A stretch of DNA of 64,000 nucleotides from Chryseobacterium vaccae (GCF_009602705.1 NZ_VSWH01000001.1:1674001-1738000); one strand, 5' to 3'. Shown: positions 1 to 8,976, counted from the first letter of the stretch. The notes: a model not told the origin generated them from the letters alone. Numbers and translations are program-made.

Positions 1-58
1 TTTTTCCTGAACCTACAGGTCCTGCCACTCCTACTTTTATATATTTTCTGTTTTCCAT
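1..58 (-). CDS. ureG: Urease accessory GTPase UreG, N-terminal fragment
   Basis: Only the first 19 codons lie in the window; the gene continues past the left edge. The translation starts MENRKYIKVGVAGPVGSGK, which contains the P-loop GPVGSGK typical of UreG, the SIMIBI-class GTPase that powers nickel delivery to urease together with UreE, UreF and UreH/D. It is the expected next gene after ureF, 146 bases downstream on the same strand. The gap is larger than elsewhere in the operon and holds no recognisable gene. The identification is firm despite the short fragment, because motif and context agree. Confidence 0.9.
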   Translation of the reverse strand, partial: MENRKYIKVGVAGPVGSGK

Positions 59-204
59 TTTTTTTAAATTTTACTTTGTTTTTTAACGCTACGAGCGCTA
101 AGTTTTTTTTATTGATTGAGAATATTTTACAGTCGCAAAGGCATTTCAATCAGCAAAAGAACTTCTCTATTCTAATCATTTGCCCTTTGGATTTTCGCGA
201 ATTA

Positions 205-903
205 TTATGACATATACAGTCTGGAATAAAGTCTTTCATGCTGCATACACCTGATATCAAAAGCCGTGTTGCATAGTCCTACCATATCTCTGTCCAGTTC
301 GATGGTTTCATGAGCTGTTTTTTCCATGACCGGATAGAGAGAGAACAGGATGTCCTGCCCATCTAACTGTCCCAGCGGAACCAACTTTACAGCATTCGTG
401 ATCATTCCGGCTACTGAGGTATAGTAAAAGCCAAGAAGAGCTTCGTACAGGGGAATTTTCATTAGATAAGCATACACTCCGAATACGATACAGTAATGTG
501 AATTGGCTTCACAGTTCCGCACTGCTTTTTCAAAAGCTTCCATGAAGGGAAAATTTTCTCTTCTTTTGAAGATCTTAATCAGCCTCAATCCCAGTTTCTG
601 ACTGGCCTGGCGAATTTCTCTAGGACATTTTATGGCATTACATTCGTTATCCAGGCTTAAAAGCAGTTCCAGATCGTTATTTTCAGCGGCTTCATAAGCT
701 AATTTTACAAAAGCGCCGTCATTGTATTTAAGATTGTACTGAAGCATGTTCTGTACAAATCCCTTTGCTGTTTCTCTGGTATGTACGATTCTTTCCTGTA
801 CATAGGTTTCCAATCCATTGGAATGGGTATACCCTCCGATAGGTAATGTGGGATCTGCCAGATGAAGCAGTCCTGATAAAAAATTCAGATTCATGTTATT
901 CAT
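205..903 (-). CDS. ureF: Urease accessory protein UreF
   Basis: UreF is the all-helical accessory protein that, with UreH/D and UreG, forms the complex that activates apo-urease in the cytoplasm. The 232-residue length fits the family. The N-terminal signature LADPTLPIGGYTHSNGLE is at about residues 15-32, and the rest is helical with a basic central segment (RLIKIFKRRENF). The start overlaps the ureE stop by eight bases, which implies translational coupling. Met4 is an alternative start. No urease accessory UreD/UreH is visible here; it should lie beyond the left edge with the rest of ureG. Confidence 0.93.
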   Translation of the reverse strand: MNNMNLNFLSGLLHLADPTLPIGGYTHSNGLETYVQERIVHTRETAKGFVQNMLQYNLKYNDGAFVKLAYEAAENNDLELLLSLDNECNAIKCPREIRQASQKLGLRLIKIFKRRENFPFMEAFEKAVRNCEANSHYCIVFGVYAYLMKIPLYEALLGFYYTSVAGMITNAVKLVPLGQLDGQDILFSLYPVMEKTAHETIELDRDMVGLCNTAFDIRCMQHERLYSRLYMS

Positions 904-1405
904 CTTTCGGGGCTGCCATTTTTAAGATTTTTGTAAAGATGGATGATCCCAGACTTCCGTGTCCGTGAGGTTCCACATTGGATTTAAGAAGATTCAGCAG
1001 TTTTACGGATTGTTTTTCCGGTTTAAAGCCACTTGCTTCCAGCCATCTGAACATCGGCATTTCAAAAGGAAGCAGTACTTTGTCCTCCTGAATGAAAAGC
1101 GGGATATGCTTGTTACCGATTTCATAGCAAACGGTTCCCATTTCCAGCAAAGATCCCGGCACCATAACGATAGCATCTGTTTCCACAACGTTGATGGCAA
1201 TCACTTTTTCGGTATCCTCAAAAAGAATATCTCCTTCATGCAGACGCTGTCCTTCTCTAAGAAATTTAATGGCAACATCTGTTCCCTGTCTGGTTTTTTT
1301 ACGCTGGATTCTTTTGGTGGTTTCAAACCATTCCAGATCCAGATAATCTATATTTTTTTCGGTAGGGTTTTCGGTAAGATTGCCTATGATTTGATTAATG
1401 ATCAT
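896..1405 (-). CDS. ureE: Urease accessory nickel chaperone UreE
   Basis: UreE is a dimeric metallochaperone that carries nickel to the urease activation complex. I place the start at the codon for MIINQIIGNL, giving 169 residues; a longer in-frame reading to 1537 adds 44 residues unlike UreE and runs deep into the upstream gene. The conserved metal-site motif GNKH is at residues 97-100 (His100). The C-terminus has PHGHG (His147, His149) but no long polyhistidine tail as in Klebsiella UreE. It overlaps the end of the upstream outer-membrane-type gene by 11 bases and the start of ureF by 8, so the three genes are tightly coupled. Confidence 0.92.
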   Translation of the reverse strand: MIINQIIGNLTENPTEKNIDYLDLEWFETTKRIQRKKTRQGTDVAIKFLREGQRLHEGDILFEDTEKVIAINVVETDAIVMVPGSLLEMGTVCYEIGNKHIPLFIQEDKVLLPFEMPMFRWLEASGFKPEKQSVKLLNLLKSNVEPHGHGSLGSSIFTKILKMAAPKDE

Positions 1406-2042
1406 TTTTCGATTTTTTTCTGAAGTCAAAGTTTTTGGAAATGCCTGCCCCGAATGTTGAACCACTGATTCCTGCCACATAGCTCTTCGTCCAGCCTTCC
1501 TGTTTGGTTTTGGTCTGAAGCATTGAAAGTTCTGCAAATTTGAATTTCAAAGCCCAGCCTCCGCCTAATAATATTCCGATGAGCGGATAGGCACGGAGAC
1601 GGAATCCGTTAAAATTCTGCATTTCGTCTGCTGCTATGGATTGCTGTTGCCCCCAAACGTAATGTGCATCAACCTGAGCAATCAGGACAAAGTATTTTCC
1701 GAGCATTAATGACGGACTGTACCAGAGTCCAGCTTCATTTTGCTTATAGACCACATTATGGTTAACTGTATTCTGAGAATAGGCGTAATTCACTCCGACA
1801 AGGTCATTGTTATTGATAAAATATCCTACTCCAAGCGGTGCACTTGAAACCGTGCTGCTGCTGTTTGACGGGGTACTGATTTTAGAATAATCTAATGAAC
1901 CATACATCATAATTTGCCCTTTTGGTCCGTCTTCGTCACTTTTAATCCTTGCTCCTCCCAGAAACTGAGCGTTTAGATTTCCTGAAAGCAGAGACATTCC
2001 GGCTATGGCAAGAGAGAAAACTGTTTTATTTAAATATTTCAT
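1395..2042 (-). CDS. Predicted outer membrane beta-barrel protein within the urease operon
   Basis: A 215-residue protein with a clear signal peptide (MKYLNKTVFSLAIAGMSLLS to about NLNAQ, residue 26). The mature part is rich in alternating aromatic and polar residues (YGSLDYSK, GVNYAYSQN, SLMLGKYFVLIAQVDAHYVWGQ, WALKFKFAELSML) and ends in a strand-like FGAGISKNFDF, as in small 8-10 strand barrels. I do not recognise a named family. It lies between ureC (112-base gap) and ureE (11-base overlap), in the same direction, so it is probably cotranscribed with urease. A role in moving urea, nickel or ammonium across the outer membrane is inference from position only. Confidence 0.72.
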   Translation of the reverse strand: MKYLNKTVFSLAIAGMSLLSGNLNAQFLGGARIKSDEDGPKGQIMMYGSLDYSKISTPSNSSSTVSSAPLGVGYFINNNDLVGVNYAYSQNTVNHNVVYKQNEAGLWYSPSLMLGKYFVLIAQVDAHYVWGQQQSIAADEMQNFNGFRLRAYPLIGILLGGGWALKFKFAELSMLQTKTKQEGWTKSYVAGISGSTFGAGISKNFDFRKKSKNDH

Positions 2043-2154
2043 TCTAAACTTAGTTCTATAGTTATTGTAAATGTTGTTTGATGAATCTTTTTTACTGTTA
2101 AATAAACCTAACAGGTTTCAGAAATCTGTTAGGTTTCGGTATACAAGATTTATC

Positions 2155-3876
2155 TTAGAACAAGTAATACAGCTGTGTTAAAGGAAGTGTTTCTGCCGGT
2201 TCACAAGTGATGTATTCACCGTCTACCGTTACTTTATAGTTTTCAGGATTCACTTCAATTAAAGGGGTTTTATCGTTATGAATAAGATCTGCTTTAGAAA
2301 TATTTCTGCAGTTTTTCACCGGAAGAATCATCTTTTCCAGTTTGTAAGAAGCAATGGTTCCGTTATCAATAGAGATCTGGGAAACGAAATTGGCACAAAT
2401 ACCATATTTCGCTTTTCCATGAGCACCAAACATATTTCTATAGATAATAGGCTGTGGTGTCGGAATAGAAGCGTTAGGATCTCCCATTTTAGACGCAATT
2501 ACGAATCCTCCTTTTACAATCATTTCAGGCTTTACTCCGAATAATGCAGGTTTCCAGATCACCAAATCGGCTAATTTTCCTTCTTCAAGAGATCCTACAT
2601 ATTCTGAAATACCATGTGCAATAGCAGGGTTAATTGTATATTTAGCCACATATCTTTTAGCGCGGTAGTTGTCATTTCCTGTGTCTTTATCTTCATCCAG
2701 GTCACCTCTCTGCTCCTTCATTTTGCTTGCCGTCTGCCAGGTTCTTGTAATCACTTCACCAGGTCTTCCCATTGCCTGGGAATCGGAACTCATGATGCTG
2801 AACACTCCCATATCGTGAAGAATATCTTCTGCGGCAATGGTTTCAGGGCGGATACGTGAATCTGCGAATGCCACATCTTCAGGGATGTTTTTACTTAAGT
2901 GGTGGCAAACCATCAGCATATCTAAGTGCTCATCAATCGTATTTATGGTATAAGGACGTGTAGGGTTGGTAGAAGCCGGAAGTACATTCGGGTACATAGC
3001 TGCTTTAATGATGTCCGGAGCGTGACCTCCACCTGCTCCTTCCGTGTGGAAGGTGTGAATTACTCTTCCGTTGATTGCTCTCATGGTATCTTCCAGGAAA
3101 CCTCCTTCATTTAAGGTATCGGTGTGAATGGCAACCTGTACGTCGTATTTATCGGCTACTTTTAATGCAGCGTCAATTGTTGCAGGGGTTGCTCCCCAGT
3201 CTTCGTGGATCTTTACTCCTAAAGCACCTGCTTCTACCTGCTCTTCAATAGGTTCTTCTGCAGAACAGTTTCCTTTTCCGAAGAAACCAAGGTTCATAGG
3301 ATATTCTTCTGCGGCTTCAAGCATTTTCTGCATATTGAATCTTCCTGGGGTAACGGTGGTCGCATTTGTTCCGTCATTAGGACCTGTTCCTCCTCCAATC
3401 ATTGTAGTGATTCCACTGTATAGAGAGGTTTCGATCTGTTGCGGGCAGATATAGTGGATATGGGTATCAATCCCTCCGGCCGTTACAATATATCCTTTTC
3501 CGCCGTGAACTTCTGTTGAGGCTCCGATAATCATATTAGGCGATACACCATCCATTGTATCGGGGTTTCCTGCTTTTCCAATCCCTACGATCTTACCATC
3601 TTTAATTCCGATATCTCCTTTTACAATTCCCCAGTGATCGATGATTACCGCACCTGTGATACAAAGATCCAGAACTCCTTCGTCTCTTTTTGCCGTCACA
3701 TTTTGTCCCATCCCGTCACGTACGGTTTTTCCACCTCCGAAAACGGCTTCGTCTCCGTAGTGGGTAAAATCTTTTTCAATTTCAATAATAATTTCAGTGT
3801 CTCCCAGTCTGATTTTGTCTCCGGCTGTAGGACCTAATATATTGGCATATTGTTTTCTGTCTACATTTAAGCTCAT
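2155..3876 (-). CDS. ureC: Urease subunit alpha (UreC), catalytic
   Basis: The catalytic subunit of nickel urease, which hydrolyses urea to ammonia and carbamate in the cytoplasm. The 573 residues cover the full family length. All active-site residues are visible, five positions later than in the Klebsiella enzyme: His139 and His141 (HIH), the carbamylated Lys222 and His224 ([11 protein letters not shown]), His251, His277, the flap Cys324-His325 (MVCHHLS) and Asp365 (SSDSQAMGR). The protein should therefore be active once nickel is loaded. One base separates it from the ureB stop, so the structural genes ureA-ureB-ureC form a tight unit. Confidence 0.98.
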   Translation of the reverse strand: MSLNVDRKQYANILGPTAGDKIRLGDTEIIIEIEKDFTHYGDEAVFGGGKTVRDGMGQNVTAKRDEGVLDLCITGAVIIDHWGIVKGDIGIKDGKIVGIGKAGNPDTMDGVSPNMIIGASTEVHGGKGYIVTAGGIDTHIHYICPQQIETSLYSGITTMIGGGTGPNDGTNATTVTPGRFNMQKMLEAAEEYPMNLGFFGKGNCSAEEPIEEQVEAGALGVKIHEDWGATPATIDAALKVADKYDVQVAIHTDTLNEGGFLEDTMRAINGRVIHTFHTEGAGGGHAPDIIKAAMYPNVLPASTNPTRPYTINTIDEHLDMLMVCHHLSKNIPEDVAFADSRIRPETIAAEDILHDMGVFSIMSSDSQAMGRPGEVITRTWQTASKMKEQRGDLDEDKDTGNDNYRAKRYVAKYTINPAIAHGISEYVGSLEEGKLADLVIWKPALFGVKPEMIVKGGFVIASKMGDPNASIPTPQPIIYRNMFGAHGKAKYGICANFVSQISIDNGTIASYKLEKMILPVKNCRNISKADLIHNDKTPLIEVNPENYKVTVDGEYITCEPAETLPLTQLYYLF

Positions 3877-3877
3877 C

Positions 3878-4246
3878 TTAATGATTTTTAAAGTTTAACT
3901 CTTCAACTTTGGCAAGGCTTGCTTTTTTCTGTTCTTCAGAATCTACCTGTCCATCAACAAGGTTATTGAAGCCCATTGCTTTTTTGGTTCCTCCTATTTC
4001 TACCAGCTCCACTACTTTTTCTTCTCCCGGTTCGAAACGCACGGCAGTACTGGCTACGATATTCAGTCTCTTCCCGAATGCCTTTTCACGGTCAAAACTC
4101 ATGGCTTTGTTTACTTCAAAAAAATGGAAGTGTGAACCTACCTGAATAGGACGGTCTCCTGTATTGGTTACTTTTATTTTGACCGTTTCTCTGCCTTCAT
4201 TGCAGATAATGGTCCCTTCTTTTACAAAAATTTCTCCTGGTATCAT
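3878..4246 (-). CDS. ureB: Urease subunit beta (UreB)
   Basis: The small beta subunit of the urease trimer. It starts [21 protein letters not shown] and has the conserved [19 protein letters not shown] segment at about residues 30-48, then [29 protein letters not shown]. At 122 residues it is a separate polypeptide, as in most bacteria other than Helicobacter, where it is fused to UreA. It lies 14 bases after ureA and one base before ureC. Confidence 0.97.
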   Translation of the reverse strand: MIPGEIFVKEGTIICNEGRETVKIKVTNTGDRPIQVGSHFHFFEVNKAMSFDREKAFGKRLNIVASTAVRFEPGEEKVVELVEIGGTKKAMGFNNLVDGQVDSEEQKKASLAKVEELNFKNH

Positions 4247-4260
4247 AATAGAAATAGGTA

Positions 4261-4563
4261 TTAACGGATGGGGTTATGAACGGTTACCAGTTTGGTTCCG
4301 TCCGGAAAAGTGGCTTCAATCTGAACATCGTGGATCATGTCTGCCACACCTGGCATTACATCATCTTTGGTAAGAAGCTGGGCGCCTTCCTGCATCAGTT
4401 CGGCTACTTTTTTTCCGTCTCTTGCTCCTTCCAGCAAAAAGTGACTGATCAGAGCGATGGATTCCGGATAATTTAATTTAAGACCTCTGGCCTTTCTTTT
4501 TAGGGCAAGTTCTCCTGCCAGGAACAGCATAAGCTTTTCCGTTTCTCTCGGTGTTAAATGCAT
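4261..4563 (-). CDS. ureA: Urease subunit gamma (UreA)
   Basis: The 100-residue gamma subunit starts [20 protein letters not shown] and contains the typical [28 protein letters not shown] and [32 protein letters not shown] segments. It is the first structural gene of the operon. The 155-base upstream interval holds the probable promoter region, but I could not find an exact TAnnTTTG box there. It does hold a 7-bp inverted repeat (4663-4684) and a small hairpin (TGCCTTT / AAAGGCA, 4601-4618). Confidence 0.97.
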   Translation of the reverse strand: MHLTPRETEKLMLFLAGELALKRKARGLKLNYPESIALISHFLLEGARDGKKVAELMQEGAQLLTKDDVMPGVADMIHDVQIEATFPDGTKLVTVHNPIR

Positions 4564-4662
4564 AGTATTGAATTTAAAATTGGGTATACGATTCCCCGTC
4601 TGCCTTTCTGTAAAGGCAAATAGAAGGATTCAAAGTATTGGATAAAGGGCAATGAATTTATG

Positions 4663-4684
4663 GATATGTCGTTCCGCACATATC
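4663..4684. promoter_or_regulatory. Inverted repeat upstream of ureA
   Basis: GATATGT and ACATATC form perfect 7-bp arms around an 8-base spacer, 100 bases upstream of ureA and 35 bases beyond the stop of the small secreted protein gene. No T-run follows on the minus strand, so it is not a typical terminator; an operator or processing hairpin is possible. Function unknown. Confidence 0.3.
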
Positions 4685-4718
4685 AATCATAATGAATCAT
4701 TAAAAATGGGTGTGATGA

Positions 4719-5081
4719 TTAGCAGCCTGCAATCTGCAGAGAATGATACAGGATGTATCTTGGTGCTGTAATATAAACGTGGTTTTGTACAGCCGCTACT
4801 TTGGTATTGTACGTATAACCATTGAAGAAAAAGTTCAGCCATTGCTGTGTGATGATTGAGTAATCAAATTTTACTTTTTCAAGGTCTTCGGAATCCTGGG
4901 TATCCTGATCGTCGGAAAGGTTGTAAATCTCAGCCTGGGTCTGGTTATCGGATTGTTTTAGAAGGTGTGCTTTTGATGAAGCATCAGCATATGACTGATT
5001 CTTGCCCTGATCTGCAAAGAGACCTGCACATAAGGCGGCAAAAAACATTACAAAGGAGAATAATAGAATCCTGTTTTTCAT
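4719..5081 (-). CDS. Small secreted protein of unknown function upstream of urease
   Basis: A 120-residue protein beginning MKNRILLFSFVMFFAALCAG, a clear signal peptide with cleavage near LFAD-QG. Earlier in-frame starts at 5090 and 5120 would add 3 or 13 residues before the signal peptide and are less likely. The central part is acidic and low-complexity (LSDDQDTQDSEDLEKVKF); the C-terminus is aromatic and ends in a single terminal cysteine (YILYHSLQIAGC). I recognise no family. It precedes ureA on the same strand with 155 bases between, so it may or may not be cotranscribed with urease. Confidence 0.6.
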   Translation of the reverse strand: MKNRILLFSFVMFFAALCAGLFADQGKNQSYADASSKAHLLKQSDNQTQAEIYNLSDDQDTQDSEDLEKVKFDYSIITQQWLNFFFNGYTYNTKVAAVQNHVYITAPRYILYHSLQIAGC

Positions 5082-5487
5082 ATCAGTCATTGATGGTGTA
5101 AAATTAGGACAATACCACATCTTTCAGCTATCAAAAAAAAACTTTAAAATGTTCAAAATCGGGACAAATGCAAAATGCAACAAATTCAGAATTTATCTAT
5201 AAACACCTTGAATACAGCACATAAGCATCACATACTAACTGTGACAAGTCTTACAGTGTTCATATTTATATAAGTATTCAAATCCTGTACATTCTGAGAT
5301 CTATTTTAAAAGATTGAACAAAAAAACACGAAAATGCTTCTATTATCTGTTCTTAAAAATGATATTTTTTAAAGATTATTTACAGGTATTCCTGATTTTA
5401 TAAAAATAAAGTGTATTTTTTCTTTAGCGTTAATTATTGTAAATTTGTATACCAACATATTTTTAATTTAAAATAATACGATATAAT
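5082..5487. promoter_or_regulatory. Intergenic region with the pruA promoter
   Basis: About 400 bases of AT-rich DNA with no gene on either strand. The supported element is a -7 box TAAATTTG at 5440-5447 (plus strand), 40 bases before pruA. No clear -33 TTTG is seen at the right spacing. No convincing box was found for the minus-strand secreted protein gene. Confidence 0.55.
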
Positions 5488-7113
5488 ATGTCAAAAGCAA
5501 TTTCGCAAGTACCATTAGCGGTAAACGAGCCGGTAAATTCTTATGTACCGGGGTCTCCGGAAGTTAAAAGCCTTATTGCCACTTACAAAAAGATGTGGGC
5601 GGAAAAGACAGAAATTCCAATGATCATCAACGGAAAGGAAGTAAAAACTGATGAGAAAGTACAACTTCAGTCTCCACAGGATCATGCGCATGACTTCGGA
5701 TTTTACTATAAAGGTGGTATGCAACATGTGGATGACGCTATTAACGCGGCATTAGCAGCTAAACAGGAATGGAACGAACTAGGCTGGGAACAACGTGCGG
5801 CCATTTTCTTAAAGGCAGCTGATTTGTTGGCTGGTCCTTACAGAGATGTGATCAATGCAGCAACGATGATCGGACAGTCTAAAAATGTACACCAGGCTGA
5901 AATTGATGCTGCATGTGAATTCATCGATTTCTTAAGGTTCAACGTAGAGTTTATGACGGAAATGTATTCTGAGCAGCCAGTATCTGACAATGGTATCTGG
6001 AACCGTGTAGAATACAGACCGCTTGAAGGATTCTGTTTTGCAGTAACTCCATTCAACTTTACGGCTATTTCAGGAAACCTTCCTACCTGTATGGCTATGC
6101 TTGGAAACGTTGTGGTTTGGAAGCCTTCTGACAAACAGGTTTATTCTGCGAAAGTGATCATGGATGTATTAACTGAAGCAGGTCTTCCTGCAGGGGTGAT
6201 CAACATGATCTTTACAGACGGAAAAGAAACCGCTGAAAAAGTATTGGCACACCCTGATTTTGCAGGTCTTCACTTTACCGGTTCTACGAAAGTATTCCAG
6301 GGAATGTGGAAAATGATCGGTGACAATATCCACAACTACAGAACATATCCAAGAATTGTTGGAGAAACTGGTGGTAAAGACTTTGTAATCGCTCACCCGT
6401 CTGCTAACGTAGAGGCTGTAGCTACTGCTTTAGTAAGAGGAGCTTTCGAATATCAGGGACAAAAATGTTCTGCAGCTTCAAGAGCGTATGTACCTAAATC
6501 TCTTTGGGCTGATGTGAAAAAAGTAATGGAAGCTCAGATGAGCACAATCAAAATCGGTTCCCCTGAAGATCCTTCTAACTTCGTGAACGCTGTCATCGAC
6601 AAAAATTCTTTCGAAAAATGTAAAGGATATATCGACAGAGCTAATGCTTCCGGTGAAGCTACTGTAGCTATTGGCGGCACATGTGATGATTCTAAAGGAT
6701 GGTTTGTGCACCCAACAGTAATTGAAACGACAAATCCTCAGTATGAAAGTATGGTTGAAGAAATCTTTGGCCCTATCTTATCTGTATTCGTTTATGAAGA
6801 TCAGGACTGGAAAGAAACGCTGAAATTAGTTGATTCTTCTTCTCCTTATTCATTGACAGGTTCTGTATTTTCTCAAGACCGTTATGCAATCAATGAAGCT
6901 TACAAAGCATTAGAAAATGCTTCAGGAAACTTCTACATCAACGACAAACCGACTGGTGCGGTTGTAGGACAGCAGCCTTTCGGAGGAGGTAGAGCTTCAG
7001 GTACCAACGATAAAGCAGGTTCTAAAATGAACCTTCTAAGATGGACGTCTGTAAGAAGCGTAAAAGAAACTTTTGTTTCTCCAAAAGATTATAAATATCC
7101 ATACCTAGGATAA
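5488..7113 (+). CDS. pruA: Delta-1-pyrroline-5-carboxylate dehydrogenase
   Basis: An aldehyde dehydrogenase superfamily enzyme that oxidises glutamate semialdehyde/P5C to glutamate with NAD+, the second step of proline catabolism. At 541 residues it matches the stand-alone P5C dehydrogenase type rather than the PutA fusion. Catalytic Cys327 (GQKCSAASR) and general-base Glu293 (GETGGKDF) are present, as are the cofactor-binding TPFNFTAISGNL and the HFTGSTKVF segment. The C-terminus has the typical QQPFGGGRASGTNDKAG anchor loop. It is monocistronic, with a promoter box 40 bases upstream and a hairpin terminator 46 bases downstream. No proline dehydrogenase gene is in the window. Confidence 0.96.
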   Translation: MSKAISQVPLAVNEPVNSYVPGSPEVKSLIATYKKMWAEKTEIPMIINGKEVKTDEKVQLQSPQDHAHDFGFYYKGGMQHVDDAINAALAAKQEWNELGWEQRAAIFLKAADLLAGPYRDVINAATMIGQSKNVHQAEIDAACEFIDFLRFNVEFMTEMYSEQPVSDNGIWNRVEYRPLEGFCFAVTPFNFTAISGNLPTCMAMLGNVVVWKPSDKQVYSAKVIMDVLTEAGLPAGVINMIFTDGKETAEKVLAHPDFAGLHFTGSTKVFQGMWKMIGDNIHNYRTYPRIVGETGGKDFVIAHPSANVEAVATALVRGAFEYQGQKCSAASRAYVPKSLWADVKKVMEAQMSTIKIGSPEDPSNFVNAVIDKNSFEKCKGYIDRANASGEATVAIGGTCDDSKGWFVHPTVIETTNPQYESMVEEIFGPILSVFVYEDQDWKETLKLVDSSSPYSLTGSVFSQDRYAINEAYKALENASGNFYINDKPTGAVVGQQPFGGGRASGTNDKAGSKMNLLRWTSVRSVKETFVSPKDYKYPYLG

Positions 7114-7159
7114 TCATGAGTAATAGGCAATAAGTAATTGCTTCCTACCTTTATTACAC

Positions 7160-7190
7160 AGCCCCGAAACTTTGGTTTTGGGGCTTTTTT
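7160..7190 (+). terminator. Rho-independent terminator of pruA
   Basis: AGCCCCGAAAC pairs with GTTTTGGGGCT (one G:U), with a short loop and a T6 tract. Confidence 0.88.
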
Positions 7191-7366
7191 GATGGTCATA
7201 AAGAACGAGAACAAAAGATATAAAATTCAAAAAAGTTTTAACCCTTTTACTCAAACTCCCTGAAATCTAACACCTTTTAACAAACTTTATTGATGTTTTA
7301 ATATTTCCGGCAGGTGCTTAGGAACAGTTATTGGACTTTTACGGATACACCCCAAAATAAAATCGT

Positions 7367-7588
7367 ATGAAAAAGTTATTGTTAGCAGCCATAGGTTCAG
7401 GAATATTAGCCTTGAGCTGCGGAACCAAAGAGTCCACAATGTCATCAAAAAATTCTGACTCGGCAGCGACAGGCCAGATGAAAACATCACCACCTTCGAC
7501 GACCGACACTATGAAAACAAAGATGTCCAATCCTGATACCATCAAGATGAAAATGGATTCAGCGGCTACAGCACCACCGGCTAAATAA
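7367..7588 (+). CDS. Small lipoprotein, Thr/Ser/Lys-rich
   Basis: A 73-residue product with a lipoprotein signal MKKLLLAAIGSGILALSCG; the lipobox cysteine is Cys19. The mature 55 residues are low-complexity, full of Ser, Thr, Lys, Met and Pro (TMKTKMSNPDTIKMKMDS) and lack any recognisable domain. A similar small lipoprotein lies 1.2 kb downstream (8759-8968) on the other side of the TraB-like gene; both have the same build and a DT/DS-plus-lysine tail. It probably sits in the inner leaflet of the outer membrane. Function unknown. Confidence 0.7.
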   Translation: MKKLLLAAIGSGILALSCGTKESTMSSKNSDSAATGQMKTSPPSTTDTMKTKMSNPDTIKMKMDSAATAPPAK

Positions 7589-7614
7589 ATATAATATGTT
7601 CAATTTAAAACGGA

Positions 7615-7647
7615 AAATCTGCAGATGAAAGTTCTGCAGATTTTTTT
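7615..7647. terminator. Bidirectional terminator
   Basis: AAATCTGCAGA and TCTGCAGATTT are perfect 11-bp arms around a 7-base loop, followed by T-residues on the plus strand and by a shorter run on the minus strand. It lies between the convergent small lipoprotein gene and the TraB-like gene. Confidence 0.85.
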
Positions 7648-8536
7648 ATGATTTCATAGGAACCGGTTCCACGGAATAACCCAGGCTTTTAAACTGCTCT
7701 ATAAGTCCGCAGCTATAAGAGAAATGCCCCAAGCCTACTGCTACAAAAACATTCTTTGTCTCTATCAGTCCGGGAAGAATCTGCATCCATCTGCCATTTC
7801 TTTGAGTAACAAGAATCTGATCGCTTTTGCTAAGACTTTCGCAGGACTTATTAAAGATATAGCGGTCTTTCAGCTCAAGATATTCATTCTGCATTCCCCG
7901 GCATTTCTTTTCGTTCGATGCCATCGTTTTTTCATATCTTTTTAAAGTTCCTTTTATTACGGCTGTTCCGGATTTGTATCTTGATATTTTCGATTCTTCT
8001 ATATAGTTCTGCTGCATTTCTGAGGTTTCAAGATAGGCCATCTCTTTGCCGTTATCTTCACCCTGCTTTTGAATATAGCTGTCCAGCATGTATTGATCTG
8101 AGCCTGCACAGCCGGATTTCCAGATTCTAAGCTGCATCATTTTTACAATTTCATCACGACGCAGCTTTTTGAGGTCTATTCCTGTATTTTTAAAAACAGA
8201 TTTCAGTCTTGTATATTCTTCCGGCGACAGTTTAGATTCAAGGTCATTGGAATCCTCACGGCTATTGAATTCATCAATAACTCTGTTTCTTTTTGTTTCT
8301 GTTTCTGTCATCACCATATCACAGGACAAAAGAGAAGTATTAATGACCGGATATTGATTATAGAATGATTCACCGGCCATATGCATGGTTCCGAAAAAAT
8401 AAGAAATATGTTTTCCGTTCTTGGAAGTAACTTTCCATAGATAAGTTTCCTGCGCAAAAGTAAATGCTGCCATTGCTGTAAACATTAGAATCAGACCTTT
8501 GTTTATACTATTTTTCATAATGTTTATGTTTTTCAT
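7646..8536 (-). CDS. TraB/GumN family protein
   Basis: A 296-residue secreted protein with a signal peptide ending near TFAQ (residue 29). The family motif GTMH is at residues 49-52 (His52), and the C-terminal GLGHFSYSCGLIEQFKSLGYSVEPV matches the second conserved block. TraB/GumN (Tiki-related) proteins are thought to be metal-dependent peptidases, but bacterial substrates are mostly unknown. A -7 box at 8542-8549 ends five bases before this start; Met7 (8518) is an alternative that would leave an 18-base leader and also fits the signal peptide. Four cysteines in the mature part (SLLSCD, KSGCAG, KKCRGM, NKSCES) may form disulfides. Confidence 0.85.
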   Translation of the reverse strand: MKNINIMKNSINKGLILMFTAMAAFTFAQETYLWKVTSKNGKHISYFFGTMHMAGESFYNQYPVINTSLLSCDMVMTETETKRNRVIDEFNSREDSNDLESKLSPEEYTRLKSVFKNTGIDLKKLRRDEIVKMMQLRIWKSGCAGSDQYMLDSYIQKQGEDNGKEMAYLETSEMQQNYIEESKISRYKSGTAVIKGTLKRYEKTMASNEKKCRGMQNEYLELKDRYIFNKSCESLSKSDQILVTQRNGRWMQILPGLIETKNVFVAVGLGHFSYSCGLIEQFKSLGYSVEPVPMKS

Positions 8537-8541
8537 TAACT

Positions 8542-8549
8542 CAAAAATA
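8542..8549 (-). promoter_or_regulatory. -7 box of the TraB/GumN gene
   Basis: Minus-strand TATTTTTG matches TAnnTTTG and ends five bases before the annotated start codon. Transcription would begin at or next to the ATG. Confidence 0.5.
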
Positions 8550-8722
8550 GTAGTTCATAAAATCAGAAAATTGTAAAAATGTAAACATTGAAGGATTAAT
8601 TTTCTTCTTTGTTGATTTTTTAAACCGATAGAGATAAGAAAGGTGAAGAGTTCATCTATTACATTAAAATTAATTTTTCAAAAAATCCATCATAAATCGT
8701 TATAAAAAAATTATTATTTTTA

Positions 8723-8730
8723 TATATTTG
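8723..8730 (+). promoter_or_regulatory. -7 box of the second small lipoprotein gene
   Basis: TATATTTG matches TAnnTTTG, 28 bases before the ATG at 8759. No clear -33 element is visible. Confidence 0.5.
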
Positions 8731-8758
8731 ATTACACTAAACATCAAAATAATAGAAT

Positions 8759-8968
8759 ATGAAAAAACTATTGGCAGGAACAGTTTTGGGAATTATCTTT
8801 TTGGGAAGCTGTGCTCAGAATAAAGAAAAAAGAGAAGAATTCAAAGAAGCCCACGATAAGGATTTTATGAGAAACAGTATGGGGTCTACTGCTGTTGCCC
8901 ATTCTGAGCCTGCTGTAATTCCTAAAGATTCTACAAAAGTAAAAAACGACAGCTTAAAGGCTAAATAA
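8759..8968 (+). CDS. Small lipoprotein
   Basis: A 69-residue product with lipoprotein signal MKKLLAGTVLGIIFLGSCAQ (lipobox LGSC, Cys18). The mature part is highly charged, with KEKREEFKEAHDKDF followed by DSTKVKNDSLKAK, and has no known domain. It resembles the product of 7367-7588 in size, signal and tail style, and may be a diverged paralogue. It has its own -7 box and a strong downstream hairpin, so it is probably a single-gene transcript. Confidence 0.72.
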   Translation: MKKLLAGTVLGIIFLGSCAQNKEKREEFKEAHDKDFMRNSMGSTAVAHSEPAVIPKDSTKVKNDSLKAK

Positions 8969-8976
8969 TACAAAAA

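Noticed and set aside
959..1423. 154-codon plus-strand frame inside ureE
   Set aside because: It is antisense to a well-supported urease accessory gene, rich in Phe and Ser, and has no family features.
896..1537. Longer ureE reading with 44 extra residues
   Set aside because: The added residues are unlike UreE and overlap the upstream barrel gene by more than 140 bases.
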